Of a stretch of 64,000 nucleotides of DNA, positions 44,946 through 56,256 are shown piece after piece. The notes beneath the pieces were generated by a model. That model was not told where the DNA came from. It saw only the letters and a program-made list of their open reading frames with translations, and did not search any database. Position 1 is the first letter of the stretch. Each line of letters opens with the position of its first letter. Origin of the DNA: Pollenia angustigena (taxonomy: Eukaryota > Arthropoda > Insecta > Diptera > Polleniidae); assembly GCA_930367215.1 (NCBI GenBank), contig OV884059.1:99746993-99810992 (forward strand), in the 5' to 3' direction. Made by a program: the position numbers and the translations under genes.

Positions 44946-47266
44946 AAATTTCATTGAATTTTGAATATGACAATCCTGTCAAAAAACCATCCTGTGACGT
45001 TTTGCTAGTTTTAAATAATTTTTATTTATATTTGCAGATCATTGCACTTTATTATGTAATTTACCCATTATTAAAAATAAAAAAATTTGCATTAAATTTA
45101 ACCCAATAATTTTTACCCAATGGGCTTAAATTCTTAAATTTGTTTAAAGAACTTATTGTCATACCAAGTCATACAATATATCACGTTAGGGTGGTCGTTA
45201 ACTGTATGGTGTGAGGCATTGTTTTTTTTTACAATTCAGTTAAATAAATTTAATTTTAACATCATATCATTTGATTTTTTTTATTGTGTTGATTTAGAAT
45301 TTGGTTTAAAAACATCGGGTTTTTTTTTTGTATTTTGTGCTACATAAATAAAAGTTGGTGGGTACATTTATATTCGTTTGTGAAGAAAATTGTGTTAAAA
45401 GAAGGGAGCCTATAAATTGCTCTTTAAGAAATTGTTCCTTAAAATTTAGGCTGGAAAGGACAATTGTGTTGGTAAGTGTTGGTTGTTGATGGTTCGTTTT
45501 TCCGTGGTATTGATTTTAAAATTTTTCTTTTGTGCAGAAATTTTTGTGGCTGCACAGGCCACGTGTGGCAGAAAACGGCGGAATACTCTTCATACTGTGG
45601 GTATATGTTCTATTGTTTGGATTCACCATCGGTTCAAGCCCTAATTTTGGTGACCATAAACCTAATATAAAGTGCATACGTTTAGTTTTCCACCCCCTCG
45701 TCTAAAAGGAGCACTGTTGAGCTCATACCTTTAGCAAAATTGCAACAAACAACTTAGAAATAACATATTTCGCAGTATAGTTTTCTAAGCATATTTAACT
45801 CGTCTGTTTTTGTCTTTGTTTCTTGTTTATTTAAACAAGGAAATTATCTGGATTTTCCTACTTGAAGGTTAATTTGTAAAGCTACTACGTATTATCGGAC
45901 TAGTCTTTCTTAAAAATTACCTAAATAATATTTTTATTTTCCCCTCCCCCTTTTAATTCAATACTTTAATTTCATTTCATTTTAATACCATTGTTCAATA
46001 ATGACACTAGTTAATATCATTATTTGACAATTTAATTTTTTTTTAATTTTTATTTATTTGTAATTTCTATGAGTTTTATGGTTTTTAATTTATACTCTGT
46101 TAAAGAAAATGTTAACTCGGGGGTTTTTTTACGTTCGTTTTTTTTTTTTTTTTTTTTTTTTTGTTTTATTTATTTTAAACATACATATCTATTAAAACTT
46201 TGAGTGATTATTTAAACTAATTAACATTATCAAAGCAAAACTCAAACTTCCAGGAGACTGCAGGCCTGAAGTCTTCGTGGGATTTAAAGTTGGTGAGTCA
46301 CTATTAATTATATTTGAATTTTCACTCTTACAATACTAAATATAAAATACGAATTTTAAAATATACGATGTTAGTTTTATGAATAGTAAATTATTGATAA
46401 CCATGTATTTTTTTTATTTTGTTTAAAATTTAACATAATACATATTTTAGAATTCCGAACCAAAATGTTTTGGTTTTTTTTTATATTTAGTGCATAACTT
46501 AAACATTTTTTTTTTCTTTTTTTTTGTTTTGTGTTAATACCGATAATAACTTTAATTTTAAAATATTAACATTTTCTTGATATGTTAACCCTAGTAACAG
46601 TATTAAATGACCATAATTTTGTCTTTACGATTATACATTAATAGGACAGCATTTACGAATTTTTAAATATTATTCACTAGTGGCAAATTGTTTTTTTTTT
46701 ATTTTTGTTTAGTTAAAAATTGTACATTTGTTTTATTAGACTAGAGTATACATCATACATTTAAAATAGTCAATTCTTTTATAATTATTATTTATTTTTT
46801 TTTTATATGAAAAAATAAAACAACTTGAATTTTTATGGTGCAAAATGAATTGCTAAAATATTTTGATTTTTAGTTCATGAAAGGTTAAGGGTAGTTATAT
46901 GTAGATCAGTGATGGGCTATCTGGGAAGAAGTTTTAGACAAAGATAGCATGGTTGGGTGGGTAGAGAAAATACAAGAGGATTTTTTACACCTTTTCCTCT
47001 TCTACTACTTTTCTCCTTTATTTACCTTGGATCAGCTTTATTATTAGTATTTCGCATTTTTTTTTGGTTTTGCTGTCGATTTTGTAGCTACCTAAATTTT
47101 AGTTTGTGTGGCGATCAATAAGCTATTTCTATAGGGGTAAGAACCACCCCATTTTCCACTAGCACGGCCGGTTATAAAGGTAGCACAACCCCTTGAGAAA
47201 TACGCCCTCGCGGTTTGGTTCGTTACAATGGATCAAATGTTTTTTCTATTTTTCCATGCTCTAACC
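44946..47266. other. Intergenic, T-rich, no recognised gene
   Basis: Long runs of T (for example T22 at 46141-46162). Small ORFs around 45156-45670 have no recognisable domain. Splice-like signals (a GTAAGT donor at about 45470 and a TTTTGTGCAG acceptor ending about 45537) and a GC-richer stretch near 46240-46290 could be untranslated exons, but this is speculative. A TTAGGGTGG fragment lies at 45186. Confidence 0.35.
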
Positions 47267-47876
47267 CCCCAATTCGGTGGGTATTGATAAAAAAACAACT
47301 CCAAAAAATTTTTAGGACGATCGGCGAAGGCTAAGCCGTCCCTCAAGCCCGCCAAAGTTTGAGAAAAATCGTAAAGTCCGACTTGTATGCCTTATATTTA
47401 GGAAAATATTAATTTTACATAAAAATCGTGTTCTAAGAAGTTATTGTTAGTAAAGTTTCCAACAACTTTTGGCTTAACAAGTTTTCTCTAAAACTCATAT
47501 TGAACAAAACCTAATTAAAATAAAAAGTAAACAGCAGCATTGATGCGAATTTTTTCTTTAGAACTGATTTTTCTTACACACGTCAATTCAGCTTTAATAT
47601 TTGTGTTTGTGTGCGTTTGCTTAAAAAAAAAATTGTCAAACGCATATCATTTGTTTCTAACGTACCACGGTTTATAAAGTTGGTGCAATTGTACTTTTTT
47701 GATACAATTCAAAGCCAAAAAGTACGGTGGTACCCCCGTGACTCATTTGGTACTATTTCCAAATTTTTCAAACCTAAATATTTATAATTGATATAAAATG
47801 GCAACTCGTATTACCTGCCCTAAAAATTTGTTTTAGTTGTTTTTTTATCAATACCCACCAAATTGGCGAGTGAGAC
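47267..47876. mobile_element. Probable MITE with about 48-bp inverted ends
   Basis: The left end reads CCAATTCGGTGGGTATTGAT, continuing with AAAAAAACAACT and AAATTTTTAGG. The right end (to about 47876) is its near-perfect complement. The interior has no ORF. Target duplication is not clear. Confidence 0.5.
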
Positions 47877-49157
47877 CTAAATAAATCCAACTTTTGATTT
47901 TAACGGTCACCCTAATATCAAGTATATGTATTTCAAATCTGGTGCGAAAATCTCCGCAAAATTTAACCCAATCTAGTTCTGTAATCGGGTAAATCAAAAA
48001 CAGTGTCGTTCCTAAGGTAACGGTAATAAACTCAAGTCAGTGGCTCCAGTAATTAATGGCAATTTACTTACTCAAACTTAATATATTCGAATTTTCTTTT
48101 TTGACTTGGTTCGCTTCAGCCCTCCATTTCAAAAAAGAAAAACTTGCTGAATTTAAAGCTTTGTATGCATTTAAGAAATTGGGTTATTTTGCCCCTTATA
48201 AGCTCAGAAGGGTACATTTTTCCAAAAAATATTCATAAAATATTCTAACTACCCTTCATCAAATTAATGAAAAATGTTCGTGCCAATCCAAGAACAACGA
48301 AGAAAATTCCTAATAAAAAAATATAGAATTTACTTAAATTTGAACTTTGAGCTCTTTGGGGCAGCACTTAAAGTGGTCCGATATTGCTGAAAATTTTACC
48401 AGTTATATTTTAGACTAATCGGCACTAAACTAAACGGCTGGGCATTTGCGAAAATCGAAAGTTAAAATTTCGGTGCCACCATAATATACATACATACATT
48501 GTAATATGTATGTACATATGAATTTAACAATTTATTTAGTTTTGTTTTGGTTTTTTGTGCAATTAACAAAGCTAATTTTTTTATACTGTTAATTACACTT
48601 TAACCTACTAACCTGGCCCTCATGCACATCTCGACTGGCTTTGATAAACTCGACTGGCCAAAATAAACTTCTCCGAATAATCACAGCTGCCCCTTGGTAG
48701 GTTAAAAACGCAAATATCCACATGGATCTCAATGTCCCATTAGTTAAAACTATGATTTCGAAATATGCAGTAAAATACTTAAAAAGGCTCGAATTTCATC
48801 CGAATCCAGTGGCTCGAAATATTTTAAATGATAGCGGCCACACTCGCTTAAGGAGAAGAGACACTGCAGCACTTATCCATTTAGATGAGCGATAAACACA
48901 TATATAAATGTGAACAAAACCTGTGATGACGAAAAATTTTGTCTGGCACTGGCAGGACATGGAATAAAGTATTAGGCAAAGATTTGATTAATTATTGTTA
49001 GTTCATATTATATATATGAAGATTCAATAAATAAATAATGAAAAAAAAATTGTATGCGTATAAGTAATATTAAATAGTCTTATAATGAATATTACTTATA
49101 CGTAACGTAAAATGTTTCCTTGCTGAGAACAAAATTTTGCACGCAGAGAAAACAATA
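47877..49157. other. Intergenic with dispersed repeat fragments
   Basis: Contains the complement of the AAGTGCTGCCCCAAAGAG segment at about 48355-48375 and otherwise AT-rich DNA. No credible gene; the 60-aa ORF at 48056 has no domain. Confidence 0.35.
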
Positions 49158-49732
49158 GGGCGATTCTATTCTGACGGGTGCAACATTTAGACGCTTTAAA
49201 CGTCTTTTACTAATAGAAAGAAACACATTTGCAATTAAGTTATTTCTAGAAGGGGTAACATTTTTTTATATACTATTGTTATCTATTTACAAGAATTTTG
49301 AAACGATCAAATAGCCACGAGAGAGTTTTAAAGTGCATGACGAGTGCAACCAAATCGGCCCACTTTCATAAGATCATACCACAAAAACACAAAACTCTGT
49401 TAATTTTTAAACTTTTATTGTATTTTTCTTTTTTATTGTGAAAGATGAGATATCAGACGATGATTATCAAATCAAACATCGTAGAGAAATATAATCCAAT
49501 AATAAGAAATTTTCTCTTTAAGCCATGACGGGTCCAACATTTAATGAATTTTCTGTTCGCGCCAAATCTATGAATCTTAATGATTCGAAGTGCACAACAA
49601 ATTTATATTTTAGCTTACGTCTAAAAAAATTATATTATTATAAAATATATTTTACTTTAAATTGGCATCAAAAAGTGTCAAATAGTGTGATTTGAAAATT
49701 GATGCTAAAAGTTGTCTAGAATAGAATCGCCC
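49158..49732. mobile_element. 575-bp MITE with GGGCGATTCTATTCT ends
   Basis: 15-bp perfect inverted ends, GGGCGATTCTATTCT and its complement, flanked by AATA on both sides (49154-49157 and 49733-49736), a plausible 4-bp target duplication. Internally GACGGGT.CAACATTTA occurs twice (49173 and 49525). Confidence 0.65.
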
Positions 49733-49825
49733 AATAGTTACTATAATTAAAAGATGTTTTCTGCAATGGCCACACACAAGTTAAAGTTAATTATATTAAA
49801 CTTGAGTCACCGTACAAAATTGGCT

Positions 49826-50010
49826 TTAACAAAAATTGTAGTTGATTTTTATATAAATTGTGTCCTTGTTAAAAAACTTGCTTATTGGTGTCTTTCTTTC
49901 TTTAATGTGAAATTATCCGTGACATTATCAAGAGATTTCACAATGATTAAAGGTTAACCATCAAAAGCCGAGATGGCTAAGGTAAAATATTTAATAAGAG
50001 GAAGAAGCGC
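49826..50010 (+). repeat. Left partner of a distant inverted repeat
   Basis: Aligns with the complement of 53060-53575: both read ACAAAAATTGTA.TTGATTTT, CTTATTGGTGTCTTT-type words, GACATTATCAA.AGATTTCAC and GCCGAGATGG. The right partner has about 300 bp extra in the middle. Probably two opposite copies of one degraded element. The frames across it (for example 49754-49957) share a DFTM.KG segment but are broken. Confidence 0.5.
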
Positions 50011-50304
50011 TCGATTTGAAAAGTAATCAAGGAAGATCCTTTTAAAACGGCAAGGATCTAAAAATAGATCTAAAAACTCGGACTGGTAAAGATTTTTGCC
50101 TCAACACTATTCGCAATATACACATAAATACGACTATTATGTAAGGATTGCTAGAAAGTACCGATTTATAAAGGGTCAGTTAGCCGGAATTTACAGTAAA
50201 TTAACCTTACCGGAAAAAAGTAAGACCAATCTATTTCTTACATAAAAATGAAGCAGCTGATTTGGAACGTTACTGTTAAATACTCCCGACTAACTGAGCC
50301 TTAA

Positions 50305-51055
50305 CGCTTTCACGTCCATAAGGAAACCCTGGTTATTTTTTAATATCCAATGAATTTTTTTAGTTGATTTTTATACAAAATAAACTAAAATTATAAAGAA
50401 ATAAAAATCTTGTGGTTAGATTTTGTGGAATTTTTTAGAATTATTTTTCCCAGTGGAAACAAATTCAATGTAAAAAGAAGAATTTATAATTGTTGGCGAA
50501 ATGTACTAGAGTGAAAATTTACTCTTTCTACTGATAATGCGTTTTTTTACATGTTCACAATACTAATTTCTTCTAAAAAGCCTCGATCTTGTTCATCTAG
50601 GTTAAGTTCATCTTCCCTATCACTATAATCCGCCATTAGCAGCTGTACTATCTTATTTTCGCGTAAATTTAACTCCCTACACTTCTGCTTGTCATTGAAA
50701 AATATTTTTCATAGAGTAAATAAACAAAATTTAACAACTATTGACAAGTTATACATTTGTTTTATTATTTATCATTTCTCTTAAACATCACATAATATTT
50801 ATCACTTATAAAACCTAAAAGCATAATAATATCCATGACAACACAATCCAAATCGAAATGTCCTTACGGCAAAAAAAATTGGATTTTCTTTTCTTGATTA
50901 TTCTATACACGTTTAAGTATCTTTTTACTTTTATTTACAGTAAATCATCAATGTTGTACGACATCAAAATGTCAAAATAAATATTCAAGAAAAATTCTTT
51001 AATACAATAATCAATTTAAGTTTTGGGAGAAATATTTCCCATTGACGTGAAAGGG
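50305..51055. mobile_element. 751-bp piggyBac-type MITE (TTAA)
   Basis: Flanked by TTAA (50301-50304 and 51056-51059). Ends CGCTTTCACGTCC and the complement of CCCTTTCACGTC are inverted with one difference in the tip. TTAA specificity and CCCTTT tips fit the piggyBac superfamily. No transposase remains. Confidence 0.65.
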
Positions 51056-51059
51056 TTAA

Positions 51060-52524
51060 GCCTTACAAATAAAAACAATTGAAGCAACTTTGAGATGGAA
51101 TATTATGATTAAATTCCTCTTTTCCCAGTAAAAACTTCGCTTACTTTTTCGAAATAAAAAGCCTTCTTTCACACTCTATTTAGTAGCTTTCTTATAAAAC
51201 TACTACTTCTATTTTGGATAAACTCCCACACTAACAGCAGTTGTAATACTTTACAAAACACTCATAGAATAAACTCGAGAAGCCAATATCGTGTAAGCGT
51301 TCAAGTTTTTAAATCCCGAGTGAAAGTTACTTAATAAAATAACCTTAATGTAAATAACTAAATAAACAAATAAGTGAAAAAAAACGTTAAATAAAGTGAA
51401 CTGAAATAACATTTATCATCGAAACAACCTTGAATAATTACCCTAGCATTTACGATAGCAAGTGTATGTTTGTTGGTTACAGAGATTTATTAAATTACCT
51501 CTTCTTTTACATATGTATATACCCTTAACCCTTTGTGTTAAAACCTAATTAAAAATAAAATCCCCCTAAACTAAAAACCACATATTTAATCCAAATTGAA
51601 AATAAATAGCATCCTAACCTTAAACTAATCGTATTTAATGTAACCCTAATTCAAAGTGCTATAACATTTATATTTATATATAATTCTAATGAAGAAAAAT
51701 TCAATAAACACATAACCTTGTCTCGGTTTGATAATATATGTACATATAAAGAAGTATTTAATTTACGGTTTAGTAAAAGCTAGTTTATATGCGCATTTTA
51801 CTGGGTGCTTAGGCCAGATCATCAGGAAATCTCTTTAAAAAGATTTAAGAAAAGCTTAAGATAATTTAGATACATATAAAACTGCCTTTTTCGGGAAATT
51901 CTCAATATTTTTCTTAACTAATAATCCAAAGTTACACGAAATGAGTTGTATAAATAAATTAGAGACAAAAAAACAAAGTTTTTAAATTAATGGCATTTCT
52001 ATCATTGATACTTGGATTTGTCCGATTATGCGTTGGACACAAAAATGTGCCTTATTTTTTTTTCTTCATTCGGATTTTACAGTTAATATTGGAAAAATAA
52101 GCTGTTGTAGAAAAAGTAAAAAACAAGTAATTGATAAATTTTTTTTTTAATTTAGAGCACTTTCGGTCTTGCAAACGCTTGTGCAATTTTGGGATGCGTA
52201 TACTTTTTGGGTAATTTTGCATACACCAGTAAAGGAGTAGGGTATACAAATTAATGTTATAGGGTGTCCATCAGTTTGATCCTATGTGCAATATTACGCA
52301 CTTAAATCACTACAAATAATTAACAAACGATACAAATCTTTGAAATTATAAAGCTTTTTTTTTTAATTAAAGGAATGCTCATCTAATTGTTTTGTTTAAC
52401 TTAAAATCGTTCCATTAGTTAGAAAAATATATTTACCAAAAAAGTTTTTAATTTACAAATAGGATCTGGGAATTAAATTCTCATGGTGAGTAACATTTTT
52501 GTTATAAATTTTCATATTAATTCG
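51060..52524. other. Intergenic, AT-rich
   Basis: No gene recognised. At 51809-51865 there is a diverged copy of GCTTAGGCCAGATCATCAGG and neighbours, otherwise found in the duplicated unit (8785, 17601, 17928). Several long A/T runs. Confidence 0.4.
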
Positions 52525-52699
52525 AATGTGTATTCCAAGTAGGGAGATCGATTATTCGACTTTTCTCAATGACTGGTTTTCGAATATTCCTAATAGTTGC
52601 TATTTGAAAAAATGGCTTTTGGTTAAGCGTTTTAAAAATCTGGACTTAGTATTAAGGGACAGGGGTAAAGCACCCCCCCGCCCCTTCTATGTTATTACT

Positions 52700-53055
52700 T
52701 ACGGGTGATACGGGAAAAATTCCGTGATGACATTAACAGATCCTGGGGGAACAGAACGAATTGCAGGGTGTCAAGGGCACTATGGCCCATATTGGACGTG
52801 GGGGCAACCAGGGTTCTACTGGGATTGCACAGGGGTGGTCTTAGAACACTTATGCGGCTGTTTCTGTTGATGGGACTGTATAGAGGGAAATAGTTCTACG
52901 TGGTACCTACTAACTTTCTTAATTCTATCCACCTCATACGTAAGAAAAATATATATATACGTTTTTTCATTGAAGGGATTCACAATGGACCGCATTGGTC
53001 TCCGAGTGGATGTGTGCCCTTAGGCACATAACCCTTCTTAACCTAACCTAACGCT
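52700..53055 (+). mobile_element. Non-LTR retrotransposon (LINE) 3' fragment
   Basis: A frame at 52705-52893 encodes WGNRTNCRVSRALWP.LD and RVLLGLHRG.LRTLM, resembling the C-terminal end of Jockey/I-type LINE ORF2 (conserved C.hS..hWP...R...LL.L.R). It is GC-richer than its surroundings. After the stop a 3' untranslated part ends with GTGTGCCCTTAGGCACATAA and CCTAACCTAAC at 53055. 5'-truncated, as is usual for LINEs. Confidence 0.55.
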
Positions 53056-53059
53056 TTTT

Positions 53060-53571
53060 CCCCTCATTAAATATCTTACCTGGACCATCTCGGCTTTTTT
53101 TGGTTAACCTTTACTCATCGTGAAATCTTTTGATAATGTCGCAGACTGTGTTCTTACATTTTTCAATCAATTCGAATTTCTCTCCCAGTTTTACCTTCTT
53201 AATATAATATTTCTATTAGCTGCTCAATTTTAACAGATGATTGCATTCTATGTGGGACCATTTAAAATATTTTTCTTTACTAATAATGTAAAGTTATCAC
53301 TGATTGATGAAGGCCAAATGTGTCTTGCTTTACAATTGCTGGGGGGCTGTAATATAAAACTTGTTCCATGATTTTATTGAAAATCGCTTCCAAACTCTTT
53401 CTATCCAAAATTTGACGGATGTTAAGCTTACAAAAATCGGCTTTTTTTTATTAAGCTATCGAAAAACGTGTTTTTATTCACATTAAACGAAAGAAAGCGA
53501 TTTACAAAGACACCAATAAACAAGTTTTTTAAAAGTGACACAATTTATATAAAAATCAATTACAATTTTTG
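53060..53571 (-). repeat. Right partner of a distant inverted repeat
   Basis: Complementary match of 49826-50010 (see there), with about 300 bp of additional sequence in the middle. Next to GCCGAGATGGTCCAG on the minus strand lies GTAAGA, a good donor site, so the source element may have had a spliced gene. It abuts the TTAA element starting at 53576. Confidence 0.5.
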
Positions 53572-53575
53572 TTAA

Positions 53576-55416
53576 CCCATTAAGGCCCGAGCCATGATCC
53601 CATTGAGCTATAATGATGAAGCTTTTAAAATTTTATTGTTTATACCTAAATATGAAAAAAAAAAATTTTTTTTGGGCAAATCGGATACTTGGGAGCCCAG
53701 ATAACCCCCGTTGTGAAAACGCAACGTTGGGCCTTAACGATATAACAATTGAGCGTATTTGCAAACATTTTTAATTAAAATTTTTTATTCACGTCTTTAG
53801 GAAGAAACAATTAAAAAAGATATTCATATACATATCATTTTTAATTCAATTATGTTATGCTCCAAAGCACTTTGGGTGCACTGCTACGTCACATTTCTCA
53901 CATTTGTAATTGATCGGTCCATAATTTACCATAGGCCCCATATAAATAAATTTTGTTCTGTAACAGTTTTATATGACTAGAAATCACACTGTCAACTTTC
54001 GTAAAGATCGGTTCATAATTTACCACAGGTCCAATATAATGCCCACTCCTTAAATATCCTAGCTGTCAGTGGATGGTATCAAATATTTGGCATAGCCGAA
54101 TATAGCACTCTTACTGGTTTTCTTTAATATCCTGGGAGGGGATAATTTCACACTACTTGTTCGATTTTCTCTTACTGCACCTATTGAAGTAACCCTGGGG
54201 GAAATTTGTGTCAATTGTTCCAACAGACTCGTCCTGGGATTTGTGAAAATAAAACAAGTTCAAAAAGATAGAAATTATGACCAGTAAAAGGAGAACTTAT
54301 CATCTAACTGGTATATTAAGAACAAAAAGGGTACAGTCTTCACCGATGGTGTGACACTTTTTTTGGGACTTGTTTTATTGAAATATGACAACCCCATGTT
54401 AAAGTGATAGGTCTTAATCATATAAAGTGTTAGAACTAGAACCGGTTTCTATCACCAAAGACCTATCACGGGACAACTTTGGTGTAAGTTCGCTTCCCTC
54501 TAGGAAAATAACACACTTTGGGCATAAGAAAAAAAAATATATTGTCATAGAGAATTTACCTACTGCGAAATATCCTGCATTTTAAAAATTGGCCATTAGT
54601 TTGTAAAAGGTGAAAAAAATAACAACAACTTATAATTAACATGTATACAAGTTTTTATTATGTTGTTTTAAATAGCAAGTGATTGTATAAATATATTTTA
54701 TTTGAAAATTTTATGTAATTTGTATATGGTATAGGCCCAGTGTTGCGCTTTCGCATCACGGATGAATCCAATCATAAAAAAAGTCTCAAATGTCTATAGA
54801 TGATTGGATTTTTGAGTAGAAATATTATTGTTCGCATGTTAGCTACCTCCTTCAGAAGGTTCAGATAGGTATATTATATATTACTTTGTTTTTTTTAACT
54901 TTTTCCAGAAGTTCCCAAAAAAAGAGGAAAAATTAAAAATTTTATAAAACAAACTTATGTATGATACAAATCCAAAAACAGGTCGATTAGATATTAAGTT
55001 CAATTTTATTTCACTGTGCTTTATAACAATATCACGTAACAACAAAGTTAAATGCTTTTTTTTAGCAATTTTAAATAGCTTGGATTTGATTCGTAACAGT
55101 TTAAGCTGAACTTAAACGATTTTCAAGAGAGCAACTTATATTGGAGCCATGGTAAGCTATGAACCAATCATCCCAAAATTATGCAGAGTTATTTCTGGTA
55201 TTAAAAAATATAAATTTCAATACAGCGGAGAAATTAGTTTAAGCGGTTGCAGTGAATTTCAGAAGGCTGCTAAAGATATTAAGTTATTTAGATAATAATT
55301 AGATATTAAGTTAAATTTTATTTCACTGTGCTTTATAACAATATCACGTAACAACAAAATGCCTGAGGGAAGGTTTAAGTGAACGTTGCGAAAACGCAAC
55401 GCAGGGCCTTAATGGG
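53576..55416. mobile_element. 1.84-kb TTAA element with CCCATTAAGGCCC ends
   Basis: Flanked by TTAA (53572-53575, 55417-55420). The left end CCCATTAAGGCCC and the right end are inverted. Subterminal GAAAACGCAACG words occur at about 53717 and 55389. No transposase ORF. It contains a nested fragment of the fly repeat that ends GGCATAGCCGAATATAGCAC (about 53870-54122). Confidence 0.65.
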
Positions 55417-55717
55417 TTAAACAAAACATTTCAAAGAATTTAATCAGATATTTTATTTGGCATATCCTGTGCAAAATTTTACAATACATGATGTTTGTTT
55501 CCGACATTTGAAAACAGCACATTTACGTTACTTTTTTAATGGTCAAAAAAAGTATTGAAATTACATTTTTTATGTATTCTTTCGGTTGCTACAGTTGCTT
55601 GAACTTTCGTAAGTCCAAGATGGACCAATCCTCGTGGCATATTTGGGTCGGTTAGAATTTTATTTAAAAAAATCTCCGAAAATCGGTAATGACCGTTATT
55701 TTGGAAACACCCATATG

Positions 55718-56256
55718 TGAATATTGTATTATTTATGTGAAATTGTTGTGCATATTAACATTGTTACATTGTTGTAAATACATTGTATTACTTTTAATTG
55801 CCAAATTGTTCCATTATATCCAGTACAAAACTTCATTCACATAAAGGACTCATACAAAAGAACATATTAATAATAATTTCAACACAGTCAATTCAAAACA
55901 GTAAACAAGTCAACAACAATAAAAAAAGTGGAAAAAATAAAAACAGTCAAAAAAACAAAAAAAAAGAAAACATTGTTAAAAAAATAAAACAAAAAATTTT
56001 AAAAAACTTAAAGGAAACACCAAAATAATTTTCAAGCCCAAAAACAAAAGTTGTAGACTAAAAACCAGCATTCGCTAGCAAAAACTAAAAAAAGGAGAAT
56101 TATAAACCGACATTGTATTTAAAATTTGCATCTTTAACAAAGCAGAAGGCGTCACGTCAAGTCCTTTACATTTTTATAGGCTCAAGTACTAAAAAAAACA
56201 TCAAGTTTTATTTGCAAACAGCAAAGAGGTTTAAAGTAATAAATTTCAAAAAAAGA
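55718..56256 (+). promoter_or_regulatory. Upstream region of IR copy 3
   Basis: Diverged but clearly related to 3890-4419 and 12700-13233 (for example TGTGAATATTGTATTATTTA and the ACATAAAGGACTC word). The ancestral duplication that made copy 3 therefore included about 540 bp of 5' sequence. A frame open upstream of the signal-peptide ATG (from 56113) is conserved only as DNA; it is not supported as protein. Confidence 0.5.

Noticed and set aside
52052..52249. 65-aa minus-strand ORF
   Set aside because: Low-complexity lysine-rich end, no domain, no conservation in the window.
56113..56256. N-terminal extension of IR copy 3 from an upstream ATG
   Set aside because: It would place 48 basic/polar residues before a good signal peptide, and copies 1 and 2 lack it. 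It is open by chance.
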